Shown one piece after another: positions 16,686 to 25,446 of a stretch of DNA of 48,058 bases. Numbering within the stretch: the stretch's first letter is position 1; every line of letters starts with the position of its first letter. The notes under the pieces are model-generated. The model saw nothing but the letters and a program-made list of their open reading frames with translations. It did no database searches and was not told where the DNA came from. The stretch is from DASYUM01 sp036001225 (lineage in GTDB: Bacteria > Methylomirabilota > Methylomirabilia > Rokubacteriales > DASRDR01), in contig DASYUM010000002.1 in the NCBI GenBank assembly GCA_036001225.1, forward strand, positions 1 to 48,058, given 5' to 3'. Made by a program: the position numbers and the translations under genes.

Positions 16686-19600
16686 ATGGACGCCTTACCG
16701 GAGCTGATCGGCAACAGTCCGGCGGTGCTGACGGTCAAGGAGAAGGTGGGCCGCCTCCTCCAGCGGCAGTCGGACCGTACTCGGCTCCCGTCGATCCTGA
16801 TCCTGGGCGAGACGGGGAGCGGCAAGGGACTGCTGGCCCGCGGCCTCCACCGGATCAGCTCGCGCGCGCAGGGTCCCTTCGTGGACGTCAACTGTGCGGC
16901 CATCCCCGACACGCTGCTCGAGTCCGAGATGTTCGGCTTCGAGCGCGGCGCCTTCACCGACGCACGCCAGGCCAAGGCAGGCCTCTTCCAGACCGGCCAT
17001 CGCGGCACGATTTTCCTGGACGAGATCGGGCTGCTGCCGCTGGCCCTACAGGCGAAGCTTCTCAAGGCCATCGAGGAGCGAGCGGTCCGGCGTCTCGGGG
17101 GCACTCGGAACGAATCGGTGGACGTCTGGGTCCTCGCCGCGACCAGCGAGGATCTGCTCACCGCCACCCAGACCGCGCGCTTCCGCGAAGACCTCTACCA
17201 CCGGCTTGCCGTGGTGACCCTGACGCTCCCGCCCCTCCGCGACCGCGGCGAAGACGTTCTCCTCCTCGCCGAGCTCTTCCTGGCCCGCGCCTGCGCGGAC
17301 TACGGCCTGCCGACGAAGGCGCTGGCACCGGCGGCGCGGGCCGCGCTGCTGGCCTACCGGTGGCCGGGCAACATCCGGGAGCTGATCAATGTCATGGAGC
17401 GGGTGGCGCTCCTCTCCGAAGGCGCCCTGGCGACCCTCGAGATGCTCGGGCTGCCGGGGACGCCGGCGGCCGAGCCGGAGGCGCCTGGGCGGGGGGAGCC
17501 GACCGCGCTCGAGGACGCGGTCTCCAGCGTCGAGCGGGCGCATCTCCTGGAAGCCCTCCGCCAGACGGCCTGGAACATCACGCGGGCGGCGGCGCGGCTC
17601 GGCATCTCCCGCGACACCCTGCGCTATCGCATCACGAAGCACGGGCTCCGTTCCGACCGCGCACCGGCCGCCGCTCGCCGTCGGGTCGCGCGGCCGACAG
17701 CCCCCGCGCCCGAAGCACCCTCGCCGGCCACCATGCGCTGGGAGCGGCGACGGCTCACGCTTCTGCGCGTCGCTCTCCTGTCGCCGTCCGCCACCGACCC
17801 CCGACTCTATCCGAGCCGACTGGTCGAGCTGTTCGCGGAGAAGGTCGAGACCTTCGGCGGCCGGGTCGAAGAGCGGAGTCCCACCGGGCTGGTGGCGGCC
17901 TTCGGGCTCGAGCCCGTGGAGGATGCACCCCGCCGCGCCGCGCACGCGGCGATGGCGATCCAGAAGGCGGTCGAGCGCGCCGGCGGCGAGGGTCCCCCGA
18001 CCGTGGCGAAGTCGGCCGTCCACGTCGGTCACTCCCTGGTCGGCCAGGGCGGCGGCCGGGCCGAGATCGACCTCGATGGGAAGCGCGAGGCGTGGACGGT
18101 GCTGGAAGGCCTGCTGCAGGCCGCTGACCCCGACAGCGTGGTCGTGAGCGAGGCGGCGGCGACGTTCCTCGAGCGCCACTTCCGGCTGACGCCGGCCGGA
18201 GCGGGGGAGGCGCCGATCGGTCGGGTCTTCCGGCTGGCCGCCGGGGGTCACGCCGGCCTCGTCCCCGGCCGGCGGATGGTGACGTTCGTGGGCCGCCACC
18301 ACGAGCTGGAGCTGCTCCAGAGCCGGCTGGCGGCGGTCGTGCGCGGCCACGGTCAGGCCGTCGGCATCGTGGGGGAGGCCGGCATCGGGAAGTCGCGCCT
18401 CCTCTTCGAGTTCCGCCGCAGCCTGCGCGGCGAACGGGTGGCGTACCTGGAAGGCCGCTGTCAGTCTTACGGCGGCGCCATTCCGTACCTGCCGATCCTG
18501 GACATCCTTCGGCAGAACTTCCGCCTGACCGAGGCCGAGCGGCCGGAGGCGATCACCACCAAAGTGCGCCTGCTGCTGGCGAACCTCGGCATGAGTCCCG
18601 ACGAGTGGGGACCCTACCTCCTGCAGCTGTTCGGAATCCGGGAGGGGACGGACCCGCTGGCCATGCTGAGCCCGGAGGCGATCAAGTCGCGGACGCTGGA
18701 AGCCCTCCGCCAGATGGGGCTGGAGGGAAGCCGCCGCCGGCCGACCATCTTCGCCGTCGAGGACCTCCACTGGATCGACAGGACCTCGGAGGAGTGCTTC
18801 GCCTCGCTGCTGGACAGCCTGGCCGGCGCCCCGGTCCTCTTCGTGGCCACCTACCGCCCCGGCTATCGCCCCGCCTGGCTCGATCGCTCCAACGCGACCC
18901 AGATCGCCCTCCAGCCGCTGTCCCCGCCGGAGAGCCTGAGCGTCGTGCGCGCGGTCCTCCCCAAGGACGAGCTGGCCGGACCCCTGGCCGAGCGCATCCT
19001 CCAGAAGGCCGAAGGCAATCCGTTCTTCCTCGAAGAGCTCTCCCGCGCGGTCGGCGAGGAGGGCGACCGGCGATCCATCGAGGCGGTGCCCGACACCATC
19101 CAGGAGGTGCTCCTGGCCCGGATCAACCGGCTTCCCGACACCCCCCGCCGGCTGCTCCAGACGGCGTCGGTGTTGGGCCGCGTCGTTTCCCTTCGGTTGC
19201 TCGGCGCCGTGTGGGAGGAGCCGCAGAGCCTGGACGCGCACCTCCGCGAGCTGACCCGACTCGAGTTCCTCTATGCCCAGGGCGGCGAGCCGGAGCCGGG
19301 CTACGCCTTCACCCACGCCCTCACCCAAGAGGTGACCTACGCGAGCCTGGTCGGCGAGCGCCGGCAGGCCATCCACGCCGCGGCCGGCGAGGCGTTGGAG
19401 TCGCTCTACGGGGGGCGGCTGGCGGAGGCGTACGACCGCCTCGCCTATCACTATTCGAAAGCTGAGCGAGCGGACAAGGCGCTCGATTACCTGACCCGGC
19501 TCGCCGAGAAGGCCGCCCGCGGGCATGCCCACACCGAGGCTGTCCGGGCCCTGGAGGAGGCGCTGACCCACGTCGAGCGGCGCCCGGTCGAAGAGCGCGA

Positions 19601-20732
19601 TCGGCAACAGCTCGATCTCGTCCTCCGCCAGGTCCTGTCCCTCATCCCCCTCGGCCAGTTCGCGGAGATCCAGCGCCGGCTGCGCGACGAGCACGACCGC
19701 CTGGTCCGCCTCGGCGATCCGTTCCTGGCCGGCCGCTACCACTTCCTGCTCGGCCACACGCTGAGCTTCCTCGGCGATCAGGAGCAGGCGACGGTGAGCA
19801 TGCGGCAGGCGCTTCGGGAAGCCGAAGGGTGCGGAGACGGGGCGACGCTGGGCAAGGCCTACTGCGCGCTCTCCTTCGAGGGCTTCTGGTCCAGCAAGCC
19901 CCGCGAGGGGATCGAGCACGGCCGGCGCGCGGTACAGTTGCTGGAACCCCTCGAGGAGCGGTGGTGGCTGGGGCAGGCCCACGCGACGATGGGGATCAAC
20001 CACGCCCAGCTCGGCGAGTTCGCCGAGGCGCTGGCCGCCCAGGCCCGCGCCGGCGCGATCGCGGACGCGATCGCGGATCCGCGGCTCCAGTCCTTCGCCG
20101 CCTGGACCACCGGGATGGTCTACGCGGCGATGGGCGACTCCGACGCCGGGATCGAGGCCTGTCGGCGGGGCGTGGAGCGGGCGCCCGATCCGCTCAACAG
20201 CGCCATCGCCCAGGGCTGGCTCGGCTACGCCTACCTCGAGAAGGAAGACCCGGGCCGGGCGATCCCGCTCCTCGACCAGGCGATCCATCAGCTCGGCCAG
20301 TTCCGGTTCGGGCAGCTCCAGGGCTTCCTCACGATCTTCCTGGCCGAGGCCCACCGGGTCCACGGCCAGCTCGAGACGGCCCGGGCTCTGGCCGCGCAGG
20401 GTCTGGCCATCGTGCGGGAGGCGAAGTTTCCGTATGCCCGGGGCTGGGCCGAGCGGGCCCTCGGGCGGATCGCGCAGGCGAGCGGCGACCTCGAGGGCGC
20501 CGAGAGCCGGTTCGAGCAGGCGCTCCGCGCCTTCAGCGCGGTCCACGCGCGGTACGATCTGGCCCGGACCTCGCTCGACCTCGCGACGCTCGCCCACGCG
20601 CGCGGCAATGCCGACGCGGTGCGGCGGTACCTGGAGGAAGCCGCTCGCCTCTTCGCCGAGCTGGGCGTGCCGCGACACCTGGAGCGGACGCGCGCCCTGG
20701 CCGAGACGCTCGGGCGATCCGTTGGCCCTTAG
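16686..20732 (+). CDS. Sigma-54-activator-type AAA+ / Fis HTH / cyclase-like / AAA / TPR fusion
   Basis: A 1348-aa multidomain regulator. Residues 7-245 are a bacterial enhancer-binding-protein AAA+ domain: Walker A GETGSGKG (41-48), Walker B TIFLDE (108-113), arginine finger in FREDLYHR. The sigma-54-contacting loop GAFTGA reads GAFTDA (88-93). Residues 283-321 are a Fis-type helix-turn-helix (WNITRAAARLGISRDTLRYR). Residues about 355-520 resemble a class III nucleotide cyclase domain without its metal-binding aspartates. A second ATPase of the AAA_16 kind follows (FVGRHHELELL; Walker A GEAGIGKS, 563-570; Walker B FAVEDLHWID), then TPRs from about 950 to the end. There is no N-terminal receiver or GAF domain, so sensing probably lies in the C-terminal half. 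No frameshift is seen at the domain joins. Confidence 0.88.
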   Translation: MDALPELIGNSPAVLTVKEKVGRLLQRQSDRTRLPSILILGETGSGKGLLARGLHRISSRAQGPFVDVNCAAIPDTLLESEMFGFERGAFTDARQAKAGLFQTGHRGTIFLDEIGLLPLALQAKLLKAIEERAVRRLGGTRNESVDVWVLAATSEDLLTATQTARFREDLYHRLAVVTLTLPPLRDRGEDVLLLAELFLARACADYGLPTKALAPAARAALLAYRWPGNIRELINVMERVALLSEGALATLEMLGLPGTPAAEPEAPGRGEPTALEDAVSSVERAHLLEALRQTAWNITRAAARLGISRDTLRYRITKHGLRSDRAPAAARRRVARPTAPAPEAPSPATMRWERRRLTLLRVALLSPSATDPRLYPSRLVELFAEKVETFGGRVEERSPTGLVAAFGLEPVEDAPRRAAHAAMAIQKAVERAGGEGPPTVAKSAVHVGHSLVGQGGGRAEIDLDGKREAWTVLEGLLQAADPDSVVVSEAAATFLERHFRLTPAGAGEAPIGRVFRLAAGGHAGLVPGRRMVTFVGRHHELELLQSRLAAVVRGHGQAVGIVGEAGIGKSRLLFEFRRSLRGERVAYLEGRCQSYGGAIPYLPILDILRQNFRLTEAERPEAITTKVRLLLANLGMSPDEWGPYLLQLFGIREGTDPLAMLSPEAIKSRTLEALRQMGLEGSRRRPTIFAVEDLHWIDRTSEECFASLLDSLAGAPVLFVATYRPGYRPAWLDRSNATQIALQPLSPPESLSVVRAVLPKDELAGPLAERILQKAEGNPFFLEELSRAVGEEGDRRSIEAVPDTIQEVLLARINRLPDTPRRLLQTASVLGRVVSLRLLGAVWEEPQSLDAHLRELTRLEFLYAQGGEPEPGYAFTHALTQEVTYASLVGERRQAIHAAAGEALESLYGGRLAEAYDRLAYHYSKAERADKALDYLTRLAEKAARGHAHTEAVRALEEALTHVERRPVEERDRQQLDLVLRQVLSLIPLGQFAEIQRRLRDEHDRLVRLGDPFLAGRYHFLLGHTLSFLGDQEQATVSMRQALREAEGCGDGATLGKAYCALSFEGFWSSKPREGIEHGRRAVQLLEPLEERWWLGQAHATMGINHAQLGEFAEALAAQARAGAIADAIADPRLQSFAAWTTGMVYAAMGDSDAGIEACRRGVERAPDPLNSAIAQGWLGYAYLEKEDPGRAIPLLDQAIHQLGQFRFGQLQGFLTIFLAEAHRVHGQLETARALAAQGLAIVREAKFPYARGWAERALGRIAQASGDLEGAESRFEQALRAFSAVHARYDLARTSLDLATLAHARGNADAVRRYLEEAARLFAELGVPRHLERTRALAETLGRSVGP

Positions 20733-21195
20733 CCGCGCCGTTCTGGTCGTCCACATCGCGGCCGGGCTGCTCGGGCTCATCCTGGGGCCGGTCGCCATGA
20801 CGGCCCGGAAGCGCGCCGGCCTCCACACGCAGGCCGGCGAGGCCTACCACTGGGTGATGCTGACGCTCTGCGTGACCGCGGCCGCCCTCGCCCTCCTCGA
20901 CTGGGCCCGGAACTGGTGGTTTCTCCCCATTGCCACCGGCTCCTACGCGTTCGCGCTGGTCGGCTACCTCGCCGCCAAGCGGCGAGGGCCGGGATGGCTC
21001 CGGGCGCACCTCGCCGGTCAGGGTGGCTCGTACATCGCCATGGTGACCGCGTTCCTCGTGGTCAACTGGCGGACGATCACCGGCACGCCGGGCCGGGCGA
21101 CGCTCTGGCCGTGGCTGATTCCCACCCTCATCGGCACGCCCGTCATCGCGTGGGTCACCTATCAAGTGCGCCTCGGCCGACGGCCGAAGCTCTGA
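20722..21195 (+). CDS. DUF2306-like integral membrane protein
   Basis: A hydrophobic protein of about 157 aa with four predicted transmembrane helices (VVHIAAGLLGLILGPVAM, MLTLCVTAAALALLDWA, FLPIATGSYAFALVGYL, YIAMVTAFLVVNW). His residues occur in the first helix and in the loop GLHTQAGEAYHW, as in the DUF2306 group of predicted membrane proteins of unknown function. No ATG lies ahead of the first helix. The TTG at 20722, overlapping the end of the preceding gene by 11 nt, is the best start, so it is probably translationally coupled. Family assignment is tentative. Confidence 0.65.
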   Translation: MALSRAVLVVHIAAGLLGLILGPVAMTARKRAGLHTQAGEAYHWVMLTLCVTAAALALLDWARNWWFLPIATGSYAFALVGYLAAKRRGPGWLRAHLAGQGGSYIAMVTAFLVVNWRTITGTPGRATLWPWLIPTLIGTPVIAWVTYQVRLGRRPKL

Positions 21196-21238
21196 GCGCG
21201 CCGCCCGGCGCGCCCCCCGCACCTCGGTTCCGCCCGGC

Positions 21239-23137
21239 ATGATCCAGGCCGAAGCGATCGCCAAGGCTTACGGCGGCCAGGTGCTCTTTCGCGACGTCTC
21301 CTGGCGTATCACGGCGGGGGAACGGATCGGCCTGGTGGGGCCGAACGGCGCCGGGAAGACGACGCTCTGTCGGATCCTGGCCGGCCTGGAGGAGCCCGAC
21401 GCCGGACGGGTCCATCGCGACCGCGGGACCACGATCGGCTACCTGCCCCAGGAGGTCGCGGCCAGCCGGGCCGGCTCCGTCCTGGCCGAAGCGTTGAGCG
21501 GGTTCGCGGAGGTGTGGGCGCTGGAGCGGGCGATGGAGGCGGCGGCGGCGGCGCTGGCGACGGAGCCGAGCGAGGCGCTGACCGCCCAGTACGGCGAGCT
21601 CCAGCACCGCTTCGAGGCGCTCGGCGGCTACCGGCTCGAGACCGAGGCCCGGGCCGTCCTGGGCGGCCTCGGGTTCCGGCCCACCGACCTCGGGCGGCCG
21701 CTCGACGAGTTCTCGGGCGGATTCCGGATGCGGGCCGCCCTGGCCCGCCTGCTCCTGCTCCGCCCCGCGCTCCTCCTCCTCGACGAGCCCACCAACCACC
21801 TCGACCTCGAGTCGCTGGCCTGGCTGGAGAGCTACCTCGCCGGCTACGACGGCGCGGTGGTCGTGGTCGCCCACGACCGCTACTTCCTCAACCGCATGGT
21901 GACGGCGATCGCCGAGCTGGGCCCCGACGGGCTGGCCCTCTACACGGGCGACTATGACGACCACCTCGTGGAGCGGGATGCCCGCCGGGCCCTGCGAGAG
22001 GCGCAGGCCCGGAACCAGGCCAAGCGCGTGGCCGAGATCGAGCGCTTCATCGAACGCTTCCGCTACAAGGCGACCAAGGCCCGCCAGGTCCAGAGCCGGA
22101 TCAAGATGCTGGAGCGGCTGGAACGGATCGAGGTGGCGCCCGAGACGCGCCAGATCCGTCTGGCGTTTCCGGCCCCGCCCCGGACCGGCCGGCGCGTCGC
22201 CACCCTCCGCGACGTGCACAAGGCCTACGCGGACCACGTCGTCTACGCCGGCATCGACCTCGGCGTCGAGCGCGGGGACCGCATGGCGCTCGTCGGCGTC
22301 AACGGGGCCGGCAAATCCACCTTGCTGCGCATCCTGGCCGGCGTCCTCGCCTTCGAGCGAGGCGAGCGGACCCTCGGCGCCCAGGTGACCGTCCACTACT
22401 ACGCCCAGCACCAGCTCGACGCCCTCGATCCCGCGCGGACCGTGCTGGAGGAGCTCGAGCAGGTCGCGCCCGACGCCGGCCAGACCCGGCTCCGCACGAT
22501 CCTGGGCGCCTTCCTCTTCTCGGGCGACGCGGTGGAGAAGAAGATCGCGGTCCTCTCCGGGGGCGAGAAGGCGCGGGTGGCTCTGGCCAAGATGCTCGTC
22601 CGGCCGGCGCCGCTCCTCTGCCTCGACGAGCCGACCAACCACCTCGACCTCACCTCCCGCGAGCGAGTCGAGCAGGCGCTGGCCGACTTTCCGGGCACGA
22701 TCGTGTTCATCTCGCACGACCGGTACTTCATCAACCGCCTGGCCACCAAAGTGGTGGAGGTGGCCGGCGGCCGGTTGACCGTCCACCTCGGGAACTACGA
22801 CGATTACCGGGCCGCCGTCGCCCTCTCCCCCGCCGCGGGCGAGGGCCAGGTGAGGGCGCTCGCGGCGACCCCGCCCGCGCGCGAGCCGCGCCGCCGGCCG
22901 CGGGTCGACCCCGAGGTGCGGGCGATGCGCCGGCGACTCGAAGAGCTGGAGAGCCAGATCCACGCCCTCGAGGACCGCCTGCGCCAGCTCGGCGAGGCGC
23001 TGGGCGATCCGGCGCTGTACCTCGACGGGGAACGCGTCCGCACCGTCGCCGCCGAGCGCAAGCGCGCCGAGGAGCAGGTCACCTGGCTCATGCGCGAGTG
23101 GGAGGAGCTGTCCACCACCCTGGCCGCCCACGAGTGA
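21239..23137 (+). CDS. ABC-F family ATPase
   Basis: A 632-aa soluble protein with two ABC ATPase domains in one chain and no membrane segment, the ABC-F layout of ribosome-associated factors (EttA, Uup, YheS). First domain: Walker A GPNGAGKTT, signature FSGGFRMRAALA, Walker B LLLLDEPTNHLD. Second: GVNGAGKST, LSGGEKARVALA, LLCLDEPTNHLDL. The inter-domain linker is the charged helix pair RFIERFRYKATKARQVQSR that reaches the tRNA/peptidyl-transferase site in known members. A basic stretch and a C-terminal coiled coil (residues about 560-630, RRRLEELESQIHALEDRL) suggest the YheS/Uup type. It starts 43 nt after the membrane-protein gene. Confidence 0.93.
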   Translation: MIQAEAIAKAYGGQVLFRDVSWRITAGERIGLVGPNGAGKTTLCRILAGLEEPDAGRVHRDRGTTIGYLPQEVAASRAGSVLAEALSGFAEVWALERAMEAAAAALATEPSEALTAQYGELQHRFEALGGYRLETEARAVLGGLGFRPTDLGRPLDEFSGGFRMRAALARLLLLRPALLLLDEPTNHLDLESLAWLESYLAGYDGAVVVVAHDRYFLNRMVTAIAELGPDGLALYTGDYDDHLVERDARRALREAQARNQAKRVAEIERFIERFRYKATKARQVQSRIKMLERLERIEVAPETRQIRLAFPAPPRTGRRVATLRDVHKAYADHVVYAGIDLGVERGDRMALVGVNGAGKSTLLRILAGVLAFERGERTLGAQVTVHYYAQHQLDALDPARTVLEELEQVAPDAGQTRLRTILGAFLFSGDAVEKKIAVLSGGEKARVALAKMLVRPAPLLCLDEPTNHLDLTSRERVEQALADFPGTIVFISHDRYFINRLATKVVEVAGGRLTVHLGNYDDYRAAVALSPAAGEGQVRALAATPPAREPRRRPRVDPEVRAMRRRLEELESQIHALEDRLRQLGEALGDPALYLDGERVRTVAAERKRAEEQVTWLMREWEELSTTLAAHE

Positions 23138-23184
23138 GGCGAGACCGGGCCGATGACCGTCGCATCCCGGCGTCCTCGGTCGTC

Positions 23185-23223
23185 GGCGCGCCTCAACGTA
23201 TGCGGCATACGCCTCGGCGCGCC
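23185..23223. repeat. Nested palindrome between ABC-F and hydrolase genes
   Basis: The perfect palindrome CGTATGC-G-GCATACG (23197-23211) is framed by two copies of the self-complementary octamer GGCGCGCC (23185-23192, 23216-23223), so the whole 39 nt can fold into a two-tier hairpin. It fills part of the 182-nt gap after the ABC-F gene. It may be a terminator, a dispersed palindromic repeat or a protein-binding site. Confidence 0.6.
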
Positions 23224-23319
23224 TCGTCCCTGCGTCCTTGGGCTGCTCGGTCCTCGGCCCGGTCTCCACGTCAGGGTCTGGGCTCGTGTCGAGGCAGGTA
23301 GGCGAGTGAGGCGGGGCTG

Positions 23320-24132
23320 ATGCCCCTCGCCACGGTCGGCGGCGTCAAGCTCTACCACGAGTGGCACGGGGCCGGCCCGGGCGCGCCGCTCGTCCTCGTC
23401 ACGGGGCTCGGCGGCGACTCGACGGCCTGGGGCTTCCAGCTGGCCGCCTTCGCGCCCGGCCGGCGCTGCCTGGTCTTCGACAACCGAGGCGTCGGCCGCT
23501 CCGACGCGCCCGACGTGCCGTTCTCCACTGCCGACATGGCCGCCGACCTCCTCGGCCTCCTCGACACGCTCGACGTCCGCCGGGCGCACCTGCTCGGCGT
23601 GTCGATGGGCGGCGCCATCGTCCAGGAAGCCGCGCTGGCGGACCCCGACCGGATCGCCAGCCTCCAGCTCCACTGCACGTGGGCCGGGCCCGATCCCTAC
23701 TTCCGCGCGGTGGTCGAGCACTTCAAGACCCTCCGGCGCCGGCTGGAGCACGAGGAGTTCCTGCGAGCCGTGGGACCCTGGGTGTTCACGGCCGCCTGCT
23801 ATGCCGAGCGGCCGGAGTTCGTCGAGCTGGTCGTCCAGCGGGGTCTGGGGCATCCTCACCCCCAGCCGCTCCACGGCTATCTGCGCCAGGCCGACGCCGT
23901 CCTCGGCCACGACACCCGCGCTCGGCTCGGCACGCTTCGCTGCCCCACGCTGGTCACGGTCGGCACCGAGGACATCCTCACCCCACCCCGACTCTCCCGA
24001 GAGGTGGCCGCGCGCATTCCGGAGGCACGCCTCGAGGTGATTCCGGGCGCCGGCCACGGCTACTTTTGGGAGATGCCGCGCGCCTTCAACGCGGCCGGCC
24101 TGACGTTCCTGGCGGTCGTCGAGCCATCCTGA
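23320..24132 (+). CDS. Alpha/beta-fold hydrolase
   Basis: A 270-aa alpha/beta hydrolase with a complete catalytic triad: Ser in the nucleophile elbow GVSMGGAI (about residue 94), Asp in GTEDILTPP and His in GAGHGYFWEMP. The oxyanion-hole region is TGLGGDSTAW, and DNRGVGRSD matches the family's conserved strand-loop. Such proteins are esterases, lactonases or C-C hydrolases (3-oxoadipate enol-lactonase-like); the substrate cannot be inferred. There is no signal peptide, so it is cytoplasmic. It is preceded by GAGG about 9 nt before the ATG. It is monocistronic, as a sigma-70 promoter for the next gene follows within 30 nt. Confidence 0.85.
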   Translation: MPLATVGGVKLYHEWHGAGPGAPLVLVTGLGGDSTAWGFQLAAFAPGRRCLVFDNRGVGRSDAPDVPFSTADMAADLLGLLDTLDVRRAHLLGVSMGGAIVQEAALADPDRIASLQLHCTWAGPDPYFRAVVEHFKTLRRRLEHEEFLRAVGPWVFTAACYAERPEFVELVVQRGLGHPHPQPLHGYLRQADAVLGHDTRARLGTLRCPTLVTVGTEDILTPPRLSREVAARIPEARLEVIPGAGHGYFWEMPRAFNAAGLTFLAVVEPS

Positions 24133-24158
24133 GTCCATTTCGCAAAAACCCCCGAAAA

Positions 24159-24188
24159 TTGACAGGTTAGGCCGATCGAGGCTATCAT
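24159..24188 (+). promoter_or_regulatory. Sigma-70 promoter of the aspartate-family operon
   Basis: A consensus -35 TTGACA (24159-24164) and -10 TATCAT (24183-24188) are 18 bp apart in a locally AT-rich stretch. The predicted start is near 24195, leaving a leader of about 70 nt before the GTG at 24264. No attenuator peptide or riboswitch fold is obvious in this short leader. Confidence 0.75.
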
Positions 24189-24263
24189 CGAGGCGTCCCC
24201 GTACCGGTTGTCGCGCGCCCGTACTGCCCCGAGCGCTCAGGGAGGGAGAGGGAGGCCGGCCTC

Positions 24264-25433
24264 GTGGAAGAGTTCTATCGGATCAAGCGGCTGCCCCCGT
24301 ACGTCTTCGCCATCGTCACCGACCTCAAGGTCAAGGCCCGGGCCCGCGGTGAAGACATCATCGACCTCGGGATGGGAAACCCCGACCTGCCGACCCCGCC
24401 CCACATCGTGGACAAGATGGTCGAGGCGACCCGCAACGCGAAGAACCACCGCTACTCGGCCTCCAAGGGGATTCGCCGGCTCAGGGTCGCCATCTGCGGC
24501 TGGTACCGGAAGCGCTTCGGCGTCGAGCTGGATCCGGAGACGGAAGCGGTGGCCACCATCGGCTCCAAGGAGGGGCTGGCCCACCTGGTCCTGGCGCTGC
24601 TCCAGCCCGGCGACGCCGTGCTCGTGCCCAACCCGGCCTATCCGATCCACGCCTACTCGGTGGTCATCGCCGACGGCGACCTGCGCTCGGTGCCGCTGGT
24701 CGTCGGCGAGGACTTCTTCGGGCGGCTCGAGGAGGCGATGCGCCTGGCCTGGCCCAAGCCCCGGGGCCTGCTGATCAACTTCCCCCACAATCCGACGACC
24801 CAGGTCACCGACCGGGGCTTCTTCGAGCGCGTCGTGGCCTTCGCCCGCGAGCACCACCTGTGGGTCATCCACGACTTCACCTACGCCGACCTCGCCTTCG
24901 ACGGCTACCGTCCGCCCTCATTCCTGGAGGTCCCGGGGGCGAAAGACGTCGGCGTCGAATTCTTCTCGCTCACGAAGTCGTACAACATGGCCGGCTGGCG
25001 GCTCGGTTTCGCCTGCGGGAACCCGGCGATGATCAACGCGCTGGCCCGCATCAAGTCGTACCTCGACTACGGCGTGTTCCAGCCGATCCAGATCGCCGGC
25101 ATCGTGGCCCTGGAAGGACCGCAGGCCTGTGTGGCGGAGCTGGTGGACATCTACCGAAAGCGCCGGGACGTCCTGGTGAACGGGCTGAACCGCATCGGCT
25201 GGAAGCTGGAGGCGCCGCGGGCCACCATGTTCGTGTGGGCGCCCATCCCCGATGCGTACAGCAGCATGGGCTCCCTCGAGTTCGCCAAGCTGCTCCTGGC
25301 CGAGGCCAAGGTCGCGGTCTCGCCCGGCATCGGCTTCGGCGAGTACGGCGAGGGCTTCGTGCGCTTCGCGCTCGTCGAGAACGAGCACCGCATCCGGCAG
25401 GCGGTGCGCGGCATCAAGGCGTTTCTCGGCTGA
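24264..25433 (+). CDS. alaC: Class I aminotransferase, AlaC-like
   Basis: A 389-aa fold-type I PLP aminotransferase close to glutamate-pyruvate transaminase AlaC and LL-diaminopimelate aminotransferases. Visible are IIDLGMGNPDLPTPPHIV, the helix YSASKGIRRLR, NPAYPIH, NFPHNPTTQV, the PLP lysine in FSLTKSYNMAGWR and the phosphate-binding Arg in GWRLGF. It starts at GTG 24264 with GAGG upstream. The next gene, homoserine dehydrogenase, begins 13 nt after its stop. Association with hom, thrC and aspartate kinase suggests aspartate-family amino-acid synthesis. Alanine or LL-DAP formation would both fit; I favour the AlaC group with moderate confidence. Confidence 0.85.
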   Translation: MEEFYRIKRLPPYVFAIVTDLKVKARARGEDIIDLGMGNPDLPTPPHIVDKMVEATRNAKNHRYSASKGIRRLRVAICGWYRKRFGVELDPETEAVATIGSKEGLAHLVLALLQPGDAVLVPNPAYPIHAYSVVIADGDLRSVPLVVGEDFFGRLEEAMRLAWPKPRGLLINFPHNPTTQVTDRGFFERVVAFAREHHLWVIHDFTYADLAFDGYRPPSFLEVPGAKDVGVEFFSLTKSYNMAGWRLGFACGNPAMINALARIKSYLDYGVFQPIQIAGIVALEGPQACVAELVDIYRKRRDVLVNGLNRIGWKLEAPRATMFVWAPIPDAYSSMGSLEFAKLLLAEAKVAVSPGIGFGEYGEGFVRFALVENEHRIRQAVRGIKAFLG

Positions 25434-25446
25434 CCGGCGGCTCGCC

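Noticed and set aside
17046..20828. 1260-aa minus-strand open frame antisense to the fusion regulator
   Set aside because: Long antisense frames are expected in GC-rich coding DNA; its composition is Arg/Gly/Pro/Leu-rich without domains, while the plus strand has many intact motifs.
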